Positions 31,977 through 40,682 of a DNA stretch of 64,000 bases are shown in pieces. A program made the position numbers and the translations under genes. This DNA is from Ardenticatenaceae bacterium (lineage in GTDB: Bacteria; Chloroflexota; Anaerolineae; Promineifilales; Promineifilaceae), in NCBI GenBank assembly GCA_020634455.1, contig JACKBQ010000001.1, positions 2,914,001 through 2,978,000 of the forward strand, given 5' to 3'. The notes under the pieces are model-generated. The model saw nothing but the letters and a program-made list of their open reading frames with translations. It made no database searches and was not told the DNA's origin. How positions within the stretch are numbered: position 1 is the stretch's first letter; each line of letters begins with the position of its first letter.

Positions 31977-34344
31977 AAACAGACTCGTCTTTGTGCAGCT
32001 TGAGCAGGGGAGCCGTTTTACTACTGTCGTCCAGGGGGGGACGGCCGTTTTCCAAACAGATCAATCGTTGTGAAGTTAATAAATAAAGGGGCGCGTCTGC
32101 GGGTGTGGGCACGGCGGCGATCAGGTCGCTGCGCCGGGCGATTTGGGCTTTGCCTTTGTCGTTGTCCTTGGGCGGTTGGGGAATCCACTCTACCAAAAGC
32201 TGACGGCCGTATCCGTCATTCGTTAGCAGCAAAATGGGGGTATTGGGTTGGGTGAGAACGGCCGTTTCCACCCGATCTCCCTTGCTCACATTCACCAACT
32301 GCGTGCCAGAGCCGCGCAGTTGATTCACTTGCGTACGCAACCCCTTGCCCCCGCGCGTGAAGAGCAGCAATTCTTCATCCCCCTCAGACCCATCAGCAAA
32401 GACCGGCACGCCGGGCAGCGGCTGGTCAAACATCAGCGGCACCGGCGCTTCAATGCTCTCGATCATCACGCGGGTGGGATACGGCCGTGCCAGCCCAGAT
32501 GAGGTCACCAGCAGCAGTTTTTCTTGTTGTTTGATTTGCCGCCAGCGGGCCACCGTACACAGCACCTCCCGCTCCTCAAGTTGGAACACCTGGTTCAGCG
32601 TCACTTTCGCCACCTGCTGCTCGGCCAATTGGCGCGGCGTCAGCAGCAAAAAGCGGTACTTGGAAGTCGTAATCAGCAACTGCTCATCCCAATCGGCGGT
32701 AATGGCCCGTTGGCCGTTGGTTGGTAAACCCAATTCGCTCAAATTCTCAAAATCTCTGCGCTCTCCGCGTTCTCCGCGGTTAAAAATTTCCGGCAAAGGA
32801 ACGGCCGTAATCACCTTCCCCGTCCCCAAAACCACCAGCGCCCGGTCTGCCTGCGCCATTTCCGCCTCAACCACGCCCTCCTGCACCTGGATGCGCCGCC
32901 GCAGCGTTTCGATGTTCGCCGGGCTGACGCGCGGACGGCCGCTTTCGGCTGGTTTTGTCGGGGCAACATCGGCGGGGGTGAACGCCTGGGCCGTCTCTAT
33001 GCCCGCATCCAACCCGTGGGCAAAGATACCCAGCCCGGCGGTGACGCTGCTAAATGTGTCCACGCGCCGCACTTTTTCCGGGCCAAACTTGCTCTGGAGC
33101 ATCTCGTCAAAAGCCGGGACCTGGCTGGAACCACCCGTGCGGATCACCGCGTCAATCTGCTCCGGTTTCAGGCCAGAGGCGGCCATCGTCTCGTCAATAT
33201 GGGCATCAATCGCCGAAATTTCGGCGCGGATAATCGTCTCGAACTCGCTGCGCGTCACAAACTCTTGCACCTTGAAGCCCGGCCCTTCCAGCGTAATCGT
33301 CGAGCCACGCTTGTCGGACAGGGTGCGCTTGGCTTGCTCCACAATGTCAAACATTTGCAGGCCATAGTTGCTGGACACCAACGCCTCCAGCGCTTCAATC
33401 TGGTAGCGGCGCTGGGCGGTTTGGGCGATGTCGTGCAGCATCCGTTTGTTTTCGGCCGTTTGCAGCTCCAAAATCGTTTGCCAGCTAGAAAATGAGTCAT
33501 AAATCCAGCTGGGGATGGTGAGCGCTTTGTGGCGGGGGCCAAAATAGCTGCCCTCGCCAAAGTGGCGCGGCAGCTTGGCCCGCACCAGCTTCTGGTCGAA
33601 CACGTCGCCCGCCACCGGGATGCCGCCCGTGGCCAAAACGCGCTGGCTGGTGCGTTCGCCCAGGTGCATCACCGTCAGGTCCAGCGTACCGCCACCAAAG
33701 TCAAACACCAGCACGTTTTGCGGCGATTGGATGCTGGCTTCGTAGCTGTAGGCGGCGGCGATTGGTTCCGGCTGGAGGTAGACGGTCTCATAGCCAGCCT
33801 GGAACGCCGCTTGTAGCAGCCGCACCTGCGCCAGCCGATCCTTCTCTGGACTGGTGGCGAAGCGGACGGGGCGTCCCAGCACCACCTGCTTGAGCGGCGT
33901 GCCCAGATGCTGTTCGGCGCGGGTTTTGGTGATGTTGAGGTAGAGGGCAATCAAATTTTCCAGCGAGTAATAATGCTGGCCGATGACGGTGCCGGGATAA
34001 TCGCTGTCGCGCAGGCTGGTTTTGATGGAAAGCAGCAACCGTCCGGGCGAGAAAACGTCCACGTAGACGTACACATCGGTGACGTAATGCATGTCGGCCC
34101 CACGAATTTCAATCTCACCAATCCACACCTTTTTGGTTTTAACAGGGCGGCCGACGTTTTGGGCAAAGTACCGGTTGAGGGCGTCGCGGCCGATGTAAAT
34201 TTGCTGCTCGTTGGTGATGTAGAGGGCGGTGCGGGCGACGCGCGGGTTGTTGTTGGCTGGATCGAGCGGGATTATTTGGACAGAACGGCCGTTACTCACC
34301 GCCATCCCCGAATTTGTGGTCCCAAAATCCATCCCCACAATCAT
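31954..34344 (-). CDS. Hsp70-family protein with GyrA-CTD-like C-terminal domain
   Basis: 796-residue protein. The N-terminal half is an Hsp70/actin-type ATPase: phosphate 1 IVGMDFGTTNSGMAVSN (residue 2 on), phosphate 2 NVLVFDFGGGTLDLTVM (near 215), adenosine motif VIRTGGSSQVPAFDEML (near 408). The classical substrate-binding domain and lid are absent. Instead, from about 500 to 790, the sequence shows repeated blade-like blocks (LLITTSKYRFLLLTPRQLAE, LLLVTSSGLARPYPTRV, LLLFTRGGKGLRTQVNQL, ILLLTNDGYGRQLLVEW) that resemble the C-terminal beta-propeller of DNA gyrase A/ParC. The ATG has AAAGGAGGTGA upstream, directly after a MITE-like hairpin. The last residues and stop come from an intergenic array. 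Function unknown; a DNA- or protein-binding chaperone-like role is possible. Confidence 0.78.
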   Translation of the reverse strand: MIVGMDFGTTNSGMAVSNGRSVQIIPLDPANNNPRVARTALYITNEQQIYIGRDALNRYFAQNVGRPVKTKKVWIGEIEIRGADMHYVTDVYVYVDVFSPGRLLLSIKTSLRDSDYPGTVIGQHYYSLENLIALYLNITKTRAEQHLGTPLKQVVLGRPVRFATSPEKDRLAQVRLLQAAFQAGYETVYLQPEPIAAAYSYEASIQSPQNVLVFDFGGGTLDLTVMHLGERTSQRVLATGGIPVAGDVFDQKLVRAKLPRHFGEGSYFGPRHKALTIPSWIYDSFSSWQTILELQTAENKRMLHDIAQTAQRRYQIEALEALVSSNYGLQMFDIVEQAKRTLSDKRGSTITLEGPGFKVQEFVTRSEFETIIRAEISAIDAHIDETMAASGLKPEQIDAVIRTGGSSQVPAFDEMLQSKFGPEKVRRVDTFSSVTAGLGIFAHGLDAGIETAQAFTPADVAPTKPAESGRPRVSPANIETLRRRIQVQEGVVEAEMAQADRALVVLGTGKVITAVPLPEIFNRGERGERRDFENLSELGLPTNGQRAITADWDEQLLITTSKYRFLLLTPRQLAEQQVAKVTLNQVFQLEEREVLCTVARWRQIKQQEKLLLVTSSGLARPYPTRVMIESIEAPVPLMFDQPLPGVPVFADGSEGDEELLLFTRGGKGLRTQVNQLRGSGTQLVNVSKGDRVETAVLTQPNTPILLLTNDGYGRQLLVEWIPQPPKDNDKGKAQIARRSDLIAAVPTPADAPLYLLTSQRLICLENGRPPLDDSSKTAPLLKLHKDESVLSVIRNR

Positions 34345-34361
34345 GGTTCACCTCCTTTGTT

Positions 34362-34432
34362 GTAAGGGCGAGGCAGTTGGGAGACCTCCTGAAGTTACTT
34401 CACAACCTTATGCCCAACTGCCTCGCCCCTAC
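34362..34432. repeat. GTAGGGGCG-type inverted repeat (1)
   Basis: GTAAGGGCGAGGCAGTTGGG (34362-34381) and its complement at 34413-34432 match with one mismatch across a 31-nt loop. It sits directly upstream of the Hsp70-gene ribosome site. A small non-autonomous (MITE-like) element is likely. Confidence 0.75.
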
Positions 34433-34480
34433 GTGAATGACCGAATCAACCAGTCTAAACGCCCATTATCGTTTCGTCAA

Positions 34481-34641
34481 ATTTTGCGTAGGGGCGGGAC
34501 GGTGCGGAATTCTCCTGACCCAGCAAAGAATCTTCTCTCCGCACCGTCTCGCCCAATATGCAGAATGGGGCGAGACCGCCGGGAGCATACTTGATTTTAC
34601 AGGGCACAACAGGTTCCCCATCGGTCCCGCCCCTACAAAAT
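34481..34641. repeat. GTAGGGGCG-type inverted repeat (2), MITE-like
   Basis: Outer arms GTAGGGGCGGGAC (34488-34500) and GTCCCGCCCCTAC (34624-34636) are perfect and extend with one indel into flanking ATTTTG/CAAAAT. Inside, GGGCGGGACGGTGCGGA (34492-34508) pairs with a near-complement at 34538-34554. With the repeat at 34362, it fills the 349-base gap between the Hsp70 gene and the Nudix gene. No gene is seen here. Confidence 0.75.
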
Positions 34642-34693
34642 TGTACAAATTGCCAGTTGTGCGTGTAGGCGAATTGCCGTATAAACATCGCGT

Positions 34694-35254
34694 ATGGTAA
34701 AAAAGTGGAAAAAACTCGATAGCGAACAGATTGCTAATTACCGCATCTTCAAAATGCGGAAAGATGTGCGGCGCTCGCCGCGCACGGGGGCCGAACACAG
34801 CTTTTTTGTGCTGGAGTCGCCCGACTGGGTGAATGTGGTGGCTCTGACGCCAGAAAACCAGGTAGTGATGATCCACCAGTTCCGGCATGGTACGGCCGAA
34901 ATCACCCTGGAAATCCCCGGCGGCATGGTGGACTCCCACGAAAATGATCCGGCCGAAGCGATCCGGCGTGAGCTGTTGGAGGAGACGGGCTACGCAGCGG
35001 AAGAAATCATCCACATCGGCACAGTGGCCCCGAACCCGGCGTTTTTGAACAATCGCTGTTACACCTACCTGGCGCTGAACGCTCGTTGGCAACAGGAACC
35101 CCAGTTCGATGGCGCGGAAGACATTGCGGTGGAGTTGATTCCGATTGAAGAGATTGCGGGGTTGATTGGGAACGGCCGTATCACCCATGCCCTCGTCGTT
35201 GCGGCATTCTACCATTACGAAAACTATCTTAAATCGAAATCCGCCCAGCCGTGA
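34694..35254 (+). CDS. Nudix hydrolase, ADP-ribose pyrophosphatase type
   Basis: 186-residue Nudix enzyme of the ADP-ribose/ADP-sugar pyrophosphatase group. The conserved region reads WVNVVALTPENQVVMIHQFR, then LEIPGGMVD, then the Nudix helix EAIRRELLEETGY with the catalytic Glu cluster. The loop between GG and the helix (SHENDP) is one residue longer than the classical box spacing, as in some relatives. The region APNPAFLNNRCYTYLA matches the residues around the ADP-ribose site. Likely product: AMP and ribose-5-phosphate from ADP-ribose. No partner gene is recognised nearby; ppc follows after a hairpin-rich gap of 103 bp. Confidence 0.88.
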   Translation: MVKKWKKLDSEQIANYRIFKMRKDVRRSPRTGAEHSFFVLESPDWVNVVALTPENQVVMIHQFRHGTAEITLEIPGGMVDSHENDPAEAIRRELLEETGYAAEEIIHIGTVAPNPAFLNNRCYTYLALNARWQQEPQFDGAEDIAVELIPIEEIAGLIGNGRITHALVVAAFYHYENYLKSKSAQP

Positions 35255-35257
35255 ACG

Positions 35258-35344
35258 GCCTGGGCTAGTTATGAAAGCCTCTCCGAGGCTGACCTTTAGC
35301 CCTGAAAGGGCTTCCAAAAATTAGCCGGGGGCTTCAGCCCCTGG
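35258..35344. repeat. Cluster of GC-rich hairpins before ppc
   Basis: Consecutive short stems: GCCTCTCCGAGGC, AGCCCTGAAAGGGCT and GCCGGGGGCTTCAGCCCCTGGC. A first partial stem (CAGCCGTGAACGGCCTG) overlaps the Nudix gene stop. These GGGCTTCAGCCCC-type units recur in many bacterial genomes as intergenic repeats. Could serve as terminator of the Nudix gene. Confidence 0.55.
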
Positions 35345-35357
35345 CGGGTAGGCAAAC

Positions 35358-38147
35358 ATGGCCAAACAAGGCAAAAGCCAAAAACTATTAAGCGAAGACA
35401 TCCACCTGCTGGGTGATATTTTGGGACAGGTCATCCGTCGCCAGGCAGGCGTGGAGCTGTTCGAGCTGGAAGAGGGCGTGCGGGCGTTGTCCAAGGCGCG
35501 GCGCATGGATGGCAATCCTGAAATTGACGCCAGGCTAGAGCAAATTGTCAACGGGCTAAGCGTGGAGAAGGCGGAACTGCTCTCGCGGGCGTTTGCCAAC
35601 TATTTTGAGTTGGTGAACCTGGCGGAAGAGCAAAACCGGGTGCGCGTTTTGCGGGAGCGGGAGCGCAAGGCGCATCCCCAACCGTTAAAAGAGTCCATCG
35701 CGGCGGCTATCGCTCAACTGCACCAGATGGGTGTGGATGAGTACGAGATGGGCAAGCTACTAGAGAAGCTGCATGTGGAGCTGGTATTTACCGCCCACCC
35801 CACCCAGGCCAAAAGGCGGACGGTGCTCTCTAAGCTGCGCCGCATCTCTGGGGCATTAACAGAGTTGCACATACGCAATCTGCTACCCACCGAGAAAGCA
35901 AACCTGATGGCCAGCGTTTTGGCAGAAGTGACATCGCTGTGGCTGACGAACCGGACGAGAACGGCCGTTATCACCGTTACCGACGAAGTGAAAACCGGGC
36001 TTTATTACATGGGGGCAACCATTTGGGACACCTTGCCAGAAATTTATGCGAGCATGACCCGTGCTATCGCAGATTATTATCCCACCCTCACACCGCCCAA
36101 GCAGTTCCTTACCTTCGGCTCCTGGATTGGCGGCGACCGGGACGGCAACCCCAACGTGACAGCCGACGTGACGGCCGAAACATTGCGCTTGCATCGCGGG
36201 TTGGCGATGGTGCAACACCGTGAATCTGCTACCCGCCTCAACCGCTCCCTCACCGTTTCTGATTCGCTCACCCCTATTCAGCAAGAGTTTTTAGACGCAC
36301 TGGCCGAAGTGCAAAACACGTCTGAGCATCTGGACTTTTTGCAAAACCGGTACCCCAACGAGCCGTACCGCCTCTGGGCGGCGGCGCTGGCTGAGGATTT
36401 GGCCACGGCCGCTTCTGGCGACATGGTGGCCCGGCTAAAAGGAGAAGCGAACCCGCCGCTGCGCCTAAAAAGCATGAAGGATTTGCTGGAACCGCTCAAG
36501 CTGATGGACAAAACACTGAAGGAAAGCAAGCTGGGCGATCTGGCGGCAGATCAACTGGCGCGGATGCGGCGGCAGGCGGAGGTGTTTGGTTTGCATGTGG
36601 CCCGTTTGGACATCCGGCAGTACAGCGATTTTAATACGGCCGTTCTCCACGAACTCCTCCAAAAACTCCATCTGCACGATAGTTTTGGCGATCTAGAAGC
36701 CGACGAACGCGCCCAAACCTTGTCTAACCTGCTGGCTTCCCCCAACCCGGACTTGAGCCAGCTCGCCGACCTGTCGGCCGAAACCGAAGAAACGCTGGCG
36801 CTGTTCCAAATCTTGTTCCGCGCCTACGATTTTTACGGCCGCGAGCTGCTTGGCCCATACATCGTCAGCATGACACACGGGCCGGAGGATATTTTGGCCC
36901 CGCTGCTGCTGGCCAAATGGCACGGCCTTTGCCTTGACCCCAACCGCGAGGACGAGGGCATGACCTTCGTGCCGCTGTTTGAAACCCGCGAAGATTTGCG
37001 CAACGCACCAAAAATCATGGCCGCGCTGTTTACCCATCCCGCCTACGCGCCGCACCTGGCGCGGGTCAACCGGGACCAGACGATTATGATTGGCTACTCG
37101 GACAGCAACAAGGATGCGGGCTACCTGGCGGCCAACTGGGAGCTGTACCAGGCGCAGGAAGCGCTGGCCAAATCGTGCGCCGATCACAATGTGAGTATCA
37201 TGCTGTTTCACGGGCGCGGCGGCACGATTGCGCGGGGTGGTGGTCCCGCTAATCGCGCCATTTTGGCCCAACCACCGGGGTCGGTAAACGGCCGTATCCG
37301 CATCACCGAACAGGGCGAAGTGATTGACGAACGATACGGGCACCCCGCTGTGGCCCGTCGCCATTTGGAGCAGGTGGTCCATGCCACCCTCATGGCCAGC
37401 GTGGACCAGCGGCACGGTGGCACTATCCAGCCCCAGGATGATTGGCGCGAGGCGATGGATGAATTAGCGGCCGTTTCTTACCGCACCTACCGCCACCTCA
37501 TCTACGAAACGCCGGAGCTGCTGGAATATTGGGGGGCGGCCACCCCCATCACCGAAATTAGCCAGATGCGCATCGGCAGTCGGCCGTCGCGCCGCACCGC
37601 CAAAGCCACCTTCGACAGCTTGCGCGCTATTCCCTGGGGCTTTAGCTGGATGCAGTGCCGCCACGTGCTGCCTGGCTGGTACGGCCTGGGCGAAGCGCTG
37701 GAAGCTTACGGCAACCAATCGCCAGAGCATTTGCGCCGCCTGCAAGAGATGTATAAAAAGTGGCCGTTCTTCCAGGTGGTCGTTGACAACGCCCAGGTGT
37801 CGTTGGCCAAAGCAGACATGAGCATTGCCAAACTGTACGCCAACCTGGTGGACGACGAGGCCATTCGCGACAAGATTTTTGGTGAAATTGAGAGCTCGTT
37901 TAACCGCACGGTGAACTGGATTTTGCGGGTAACGGGTCAGCGCGAACTGCTAGACAACGACCCGGTGCTGCAACGCTCCGTGCGGCAGCGGAACCCGTAT
38001 GTCGATCCGCTGAATTTTGTGCAGGTGGCCCTGCTGCGACGACTGCGCTTCTTGCCAGAAAAAGATAGCCCCAAAGCGCAGCAATTGCTGCACGCCATCT
38101 TTTTAACGATTAATGGGATCGCATCGGGACTAAAAAATACGGGGTAG
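35358..38147 (+). CDS. ppc: Phosphoenolpyruvate carboxylase
   Basis: Full-length (929 residues) PEP carboxylase, which makes oxaloacetate from PEP and bicarbonate to refill the TCA cycle. Catalytic motif VFTAHPTQAKRRTVL (His near 147), GSWIGGDRDGNPNVT (near 255; Arg and Asp in the active site), MIGYSDSNKDAGYLAANW (near 575) and the mobile Gly loop FHGRGGTIARGGGPANRAI (near 615) are intact. The C-terminal helix ends in LNGIASGLKNTG-like sequence (here TINGIASGLKNTG), which carries allosteric contacts in E. coli. The ATG at 35358 follows a weak site. It stands as a single gene. The downstream BLUF gene is convergent, 5 bp away. Confidence 0.97.
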   Translation: MAKQGKSQKLLSEDIHLLGDILGQVIRRQAGVELFELEEGVRALSKARRMDGNPEIDARLEQIVNGLSVEKAELLSRAFANYFELVNLAEEQNRVRVLRERERKAHPQPLKESIAAAIAQLHQMGVDEYEMGKLLEKLHVELVFTAHPTQAKRRTVLSKLRRISGALTELHIRNLLPTEKANLMASVLAEVTSLWLTNRTRTAVITVTDEVKTGLYYMGATIWDTLPEIYASMTRAIADYYPTLTPPKQFLTFGSWIGGDRDGNPNVTADVTAETLRLHRGLAMVQHRESATRLNRSLTVSDSLTPIQQEFLDALAEVQNTSEHLDFLQNRYPNEPYRLWAAALAEDLATAASGDMVARLKGEANPPLRLKSMKDLLEPLKLMDKTLKESKLGDLAADQLARMRRQAEVFGLHVARLDIRQYSDFNTAVLHELLQKLHLHDSFGDLEADERAQTLSNLLASPNPDLSQLADLSAETEETLALFQILFRAYDFYGRELLGPYIVSMTHGPEDILAPLLLAKWHGLCLDPNREDEGMTFVPLFETREDLRNAPKIMAALFTHPAYAPHLARVNRDQTIMIGYSDSNKDAGYLAANWELYQAQEALAKSCADHNVSIMLFHGRGGTIARGGGPANRAILAQPPGSVNGRIRITEQGEVIDERYGHPAVARRHLEQVVHATLMASVDQRHGGTIQPQDDWREAMDELAAVSYRTYRHLIYETPELLEYWGAATPITEISQMRIGSRPSRRTAKATFDSLRAIPWGFSWMQCRHVLPGWYGLGEALEAYGNQSPEHLRRLQEMYKKWPFFQVVVDNAQVSLAKADMSIAKLYANLVDDEAIRDKIFGEIESSFNRTVNWILRVTGQRELLDNDPVLQRSVRQRNPYVDPLNFVQVALLRRLRFLPEKDSPKAQQLLHAIFLTINGIASGLKNTG

Positions 38148-38152
38148 CTGAC

Positions 38153-38575
38153 CTAATCTGTCATTGAGTCTTTGAAACTGAGCAGCAAAATGTAAGCGCG
38201 AGTTGGCTTATCCTTGAAGTAGGCCGGACTAAAATCATTGTCCAAAAAGCCGGAGAACCCTTCCAACTCTTCTTCGCTCATCTGGTCGATATTGCGGAAG
38301 CCCATGCGCCAATCTGGAAATTGGCGTATGACAATTGGGTCTTTGGAAAGCATCGTTACGTCTTTGTGACGCGGATCTGCCTTGATGTTCTTGTAAAGTT
38401 GCAACACCGCCTCATCTTCCCCTTCGATCACCTGAATGAAGTTGCCGCCCCGGTAAAGCAGCATGCCGGTAATGTCATTTTCCACATTCATTTTGCGGCT
38501 GTACTCTAACAGATCTACGAGCTCCTTTCGGTTAAGCAGGCGTACGGCCGAACTGGCATAGATGATTGATAGCAT
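38153..38575 (-). CDS. BLUF-domain blue-light photoreceptor
   Basis: 140-residue stand-alone BLUF protein, a FAD-based blue-light sensor. Residues Tyr6 (LSIIYASS), Asn30 (RKMNVEND) and Gln48 (NFIQVIEGE) sit at exactly the spacing of AppA Tyr21/Asn45/Gln63, so the photocycle hydrogen-bond network is intact. ADPRHKDV near 70 and FPDWRMGF near 93 (Met in the switch strand) are also conserved. The tail of about 35 residues after the domain is likely helical; no fused enzyme is present, so it acts on a partner. The ATG at 38575 is preferred (GAGG upstream) over one 7 codons earlier. It is convergent with ppc. Confidence 0.92.
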   Translation of the reverse strand: MLSIIYASSAVRLLNRKELVDLLEYSRKMNVENDITGMLLYRGGNFIQVIEGEDEAVLQLYKNIKADPRHKDVTMLSKDPIVIRQFPDWRMGFRNIDQMSEEELEGFSGFLDNDFSPAYFKDKPTRAYILLLSFKDSMTD

Positions 38576-38724
38576 CAGATTTTCCTCTTGTTGCAATAAT
38601 TAAAGGTGATTCTAACAAGCTCAATAGGTGTGTCAATTGTCATTTGCGTATTGCCCAGACTCACAAGTACTCATTTCATAGCAGATAGGCCGATCGGTTT
38701 GGTTGAAAGGGTGCTCCGTTGGGG

Positions 38725-39528
38725 CTAAGCATGCTGCTCAGAGCCTGGCACAATCGGGCGCCCAATCCACGCTTTGGGGGCAGGGACGTCAAAAAAGTGG
38801 GCAATGGTGGGAGCGATGTCGGTGATCTGTACGGGCTGGGAGAGTGCACCCCCAGCCGGAATCTCTGGCCCGGCTAAAAGCAGCGGTGTGGTCATGTCTT
38901 CGGGGCAGTCGGTGCCGTGCATTTGCTCGTGGCCGCCGTGGTCGCTGGTAACCAGAACGGTGCAGTTTGGCGGCAGTGCGTTTAGCACCATGCCGATGCA
39001 GCGGTCGGCGTGGGCGATTGCTTGCAGGTAAGGCTGGCTCATCCAGCCCCAGGCGTGCCCGGCGATGTCGGTGCCGCCCAGGTAGACGAAGGCAAAGTTG
39101 AATGGGTTATTTGCTAGCCAGCGGGCAGCGAGTTGGGCAACGGCCGTATCTGCCCCACCATCTCCCGTTGTGTCCTTCACCATAAACGAGGCGTTGAGCG
39201 CACCCGGACGGCCCAAATCGCGCAGCTCTTCCCAGTTGTAGAAGAAGGCGGTAGTCAGCCCAGCGTCTTGCAGTACGTCAAACAGGCCGGGGACGGGGCG
39301 CACCTGGGGTGTCCAGATGTTGGTGGTGATGCCGTGGCGAGACGGCCGTACGCCTAAAAACAGCGAGGTGTGGCAGGGCAGCGTCATCGACGGCATGACG
39401 GTTTGGGCCGTGAGCGTATGTGCACCCGCCGCCAGCAGCCGATCCATCACCGGCGTGTCCGCCTGCGTCAGGCCATCGGGCCGCATCCCATCGACTAAAA
39501 AAAGAACAAGTTGTTTTGACTGGCTCAT
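38725..39528 (-). CDS. Type I phosphodiesterase/nucleotide pyrophosphatase family
   Basis: 267-residue alkaline-phosphatase-superfamily enzyme of the NPP type. VLFLVDGMRPDGL (metal Asp near 13), the nucleophile Thr in SMTLPCHTSLFLG (Thr near 48), YLGGTDIAGHAWG (Asp/His near 150) and VLVTSDHGGHEQMHG (Asp-His pair near 200) provide the two-metal site. No signal peptide is present, so it is cytoplasmic. Typical substrates are phosphodiesters and nucleotide pyrophosphates; the true substrate is unknown. A REPIN-like doublet lies upstream of the gene. Confidence 0.87.
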   Translation of the reverse strand: MSQSKQLVLFLVDGMRPDGLTQADTPVMDRLLAAGAHTLTAQTVMPSMTLPCHTSLFLGVRPSRHGITTNIWTPQVRPVPGLFDVLQDAGLTTAFFYNWEELRDLGRPGALNASFMVKDTTGDGGADTAVAQLAARWLANNPFNFAFVYLGGTDIAGHAWGWMSQPYLQAIAHADRCIGMVLNALPPNCTVLVTSDHGGHEQMHGTDCPEDMTTPLLLAGPEIPAGGALSQPVQITDIAPTIAHFFDVPAPKAWIGRPIVPGSEQHA

Positions 39529-39550
39529 GTTGGAAACCGTTTTCCTTTAT

Positions 39551-39620
39551 GCGTCATTCCCGCGCAGGCGGGAATCTGTTTTTTTGTAAGAAGATAGATT
39601 CCCGTGAAAACGGGAATGAC
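39551..39620. repeat. REPIN-like doublet of CATTCCCG hairpins
   Basis: GTCATTCCCG...CGGGAATCT (about 39553-39577) and its inverted partner AGATTCCCG...CGGGAATGAC (39597-39620) have the same arms with different loops. Each forms a hairpin and together they form a large inverted repeat, as in REPIN elements. A poly-T tract lies between them. Confidence 0.75.
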
Positions 39621-39644
39621 AAACACAGATGGCTCTGCTGAAAA

Positions 39645-39690
39645 AACCACAGATTTCACAGATTTTCCTCTGGGCTTCTTTGAGGCTTTG
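39645..39690. repeat. CACAGATTT degenerate repeat
   Basis: ACCACAGATTTCACAGATTTT type units, similar to those near 50973-51033. Nothing else of note in the rest of the 39621-39727 gap. Confidence 0.4.
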
Positions 39691-39727
39691 CACCTTCGCG
39701 TGAGTTTTTTCAGTGGACTCACAGATA

Positions 39728-40636
39728 TTAACCTATCCCAACCAGGATCAGGCCAACGGAAACGACGCCGATGCCTAGCAACTTGGGCGCGTAGCGCGGC
39801 TCTTGTTGCAGGGTAAGCCCCAGCACCGCGCCGATGGGGATGCTGAGCTGGCGGAAGGCAGCCACGTAACTCACGTTGGTCACGTAGGCCATCGCTGCCA
39901 AAACTAGCCCGTAGGTAGACATAATGATGATGCCCGTAAGCAGACTGGTCAGCAGCAGACGGCGATTTTGCCCCAATTGTCGCAGTTGGCGACGTTCCGT
40001 CGGTGAAAACAGGGTGGCCAATCCCAGCATGAGGGCGGTGCTGCCCGTTTGCAGGGGGATAAACAGGAGCGTGACCTGGCTGTTGGTTAAAGGCAGGCTG
40101 GCACGCAGTTGCCGCAGCGCCTGATCGTCAAAAAGTGTGTAGCCAGTCGTGCCAATGGCGGCCACCAGTGACATGAGGATGACGATGTCGAGATAATTGT
40201 GCAGACGCAGCTCCTGGAAGTTATGCAGGGGCAGGATGATGCAGCCTGCGGTGATTAGAATCATGCCTGCCAAGGCCAGATTGCCAACCTCGCCGGTATG
40301 GCTCAGGAGTAAACTGACTCCGGCTACCATCAAAACGGGCAGGGCACGTACCAGCGGGTAAGCCAATGAGATGTCGCCCTGCCGATAAGCGCCAGCCAGG
40401 CCAAAGAAGTAGATGGTTTGGGAGATGCCGGTTCCCAGTACCATGATCCATACGGCCGTTGGCAACAACTCCAAGACGCCACGATAAATAATGAGAACGG
40501 GGGAGACGGTGAGGGCGGCAAAGACGGCCGTTAAAAAGAAAAACGCCAGCGACGGACTGCGCCGTTTGCTGATGAAGTTCCAGCCAGCGTGCATGAAGGC
40601 AGACACAATGATCAAAATTGCGGCAGTAAGGCTCAT
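39728..40636 (-). CDS. EamA-family (DMT superfamily) transporter
   Basis: 302-residue permease of the drug/metabolite transporter superfamily with about ten membrane helices in two EamA repeats: ILIIVSAFMHAGWNFISKRR at the start of repeat 1, the Pro/Gly-rich fourth helix (LAYPLVRALPVLMVAGVSL), and repeat 2 from about 165 ending in VAAFRQLSIPIGAVLGLTLQ and IGVVSVGLILVG. The ATG at 40636 begins the first EamA helix. The frame extends to 40759, but that would overlap the CARF-HTH gene and adds non-conserved residues. Transported substrate unknown (amino acids, sugars, nucleotides are typical). It lies 46 bp downstream of the CARF-HTH gene on the same strand and could be in its transcript. Confidence 0.85.
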   Translation of the reverse strand: MSLTAAILIIVSAFMHAGWNFISKRRSPSLAFFFLTAVFAALTVSPVLIIYRGVLELLPTAVWIMVLGTGISQTIYFFGLAGAYRQGDISLAYPLVRALPVLMVAGVSLLLSHTGEVGNLALAGMILITAGCIILPLHNFQELRLHNYLDIVILMSLVAAIGTTGYTLFDDQALRQLRASLPLTNSQVTLLFIPLQTGSTALMLGLATLFSPTERRQLRQLGQNRRLLLTSLLTGIIIMSTYGLVLAAMAYVTNVSYVAAFRQLSIPIGAVLGLTLQQEPRYAPKLLGIGVVSVGLILVGIG

Positions 40637-40682
40637 AAGGTTGGGGATTATAGCGGGGGAGGGGCTGTTGGAAAACGGCCGT

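Noticed and set aside
34481..34641. Small protein genes in the Hsp70-Nudix gap
   Set aside because: Open frames here are produced by the inverted repeats and have no ribosome sites or family features.
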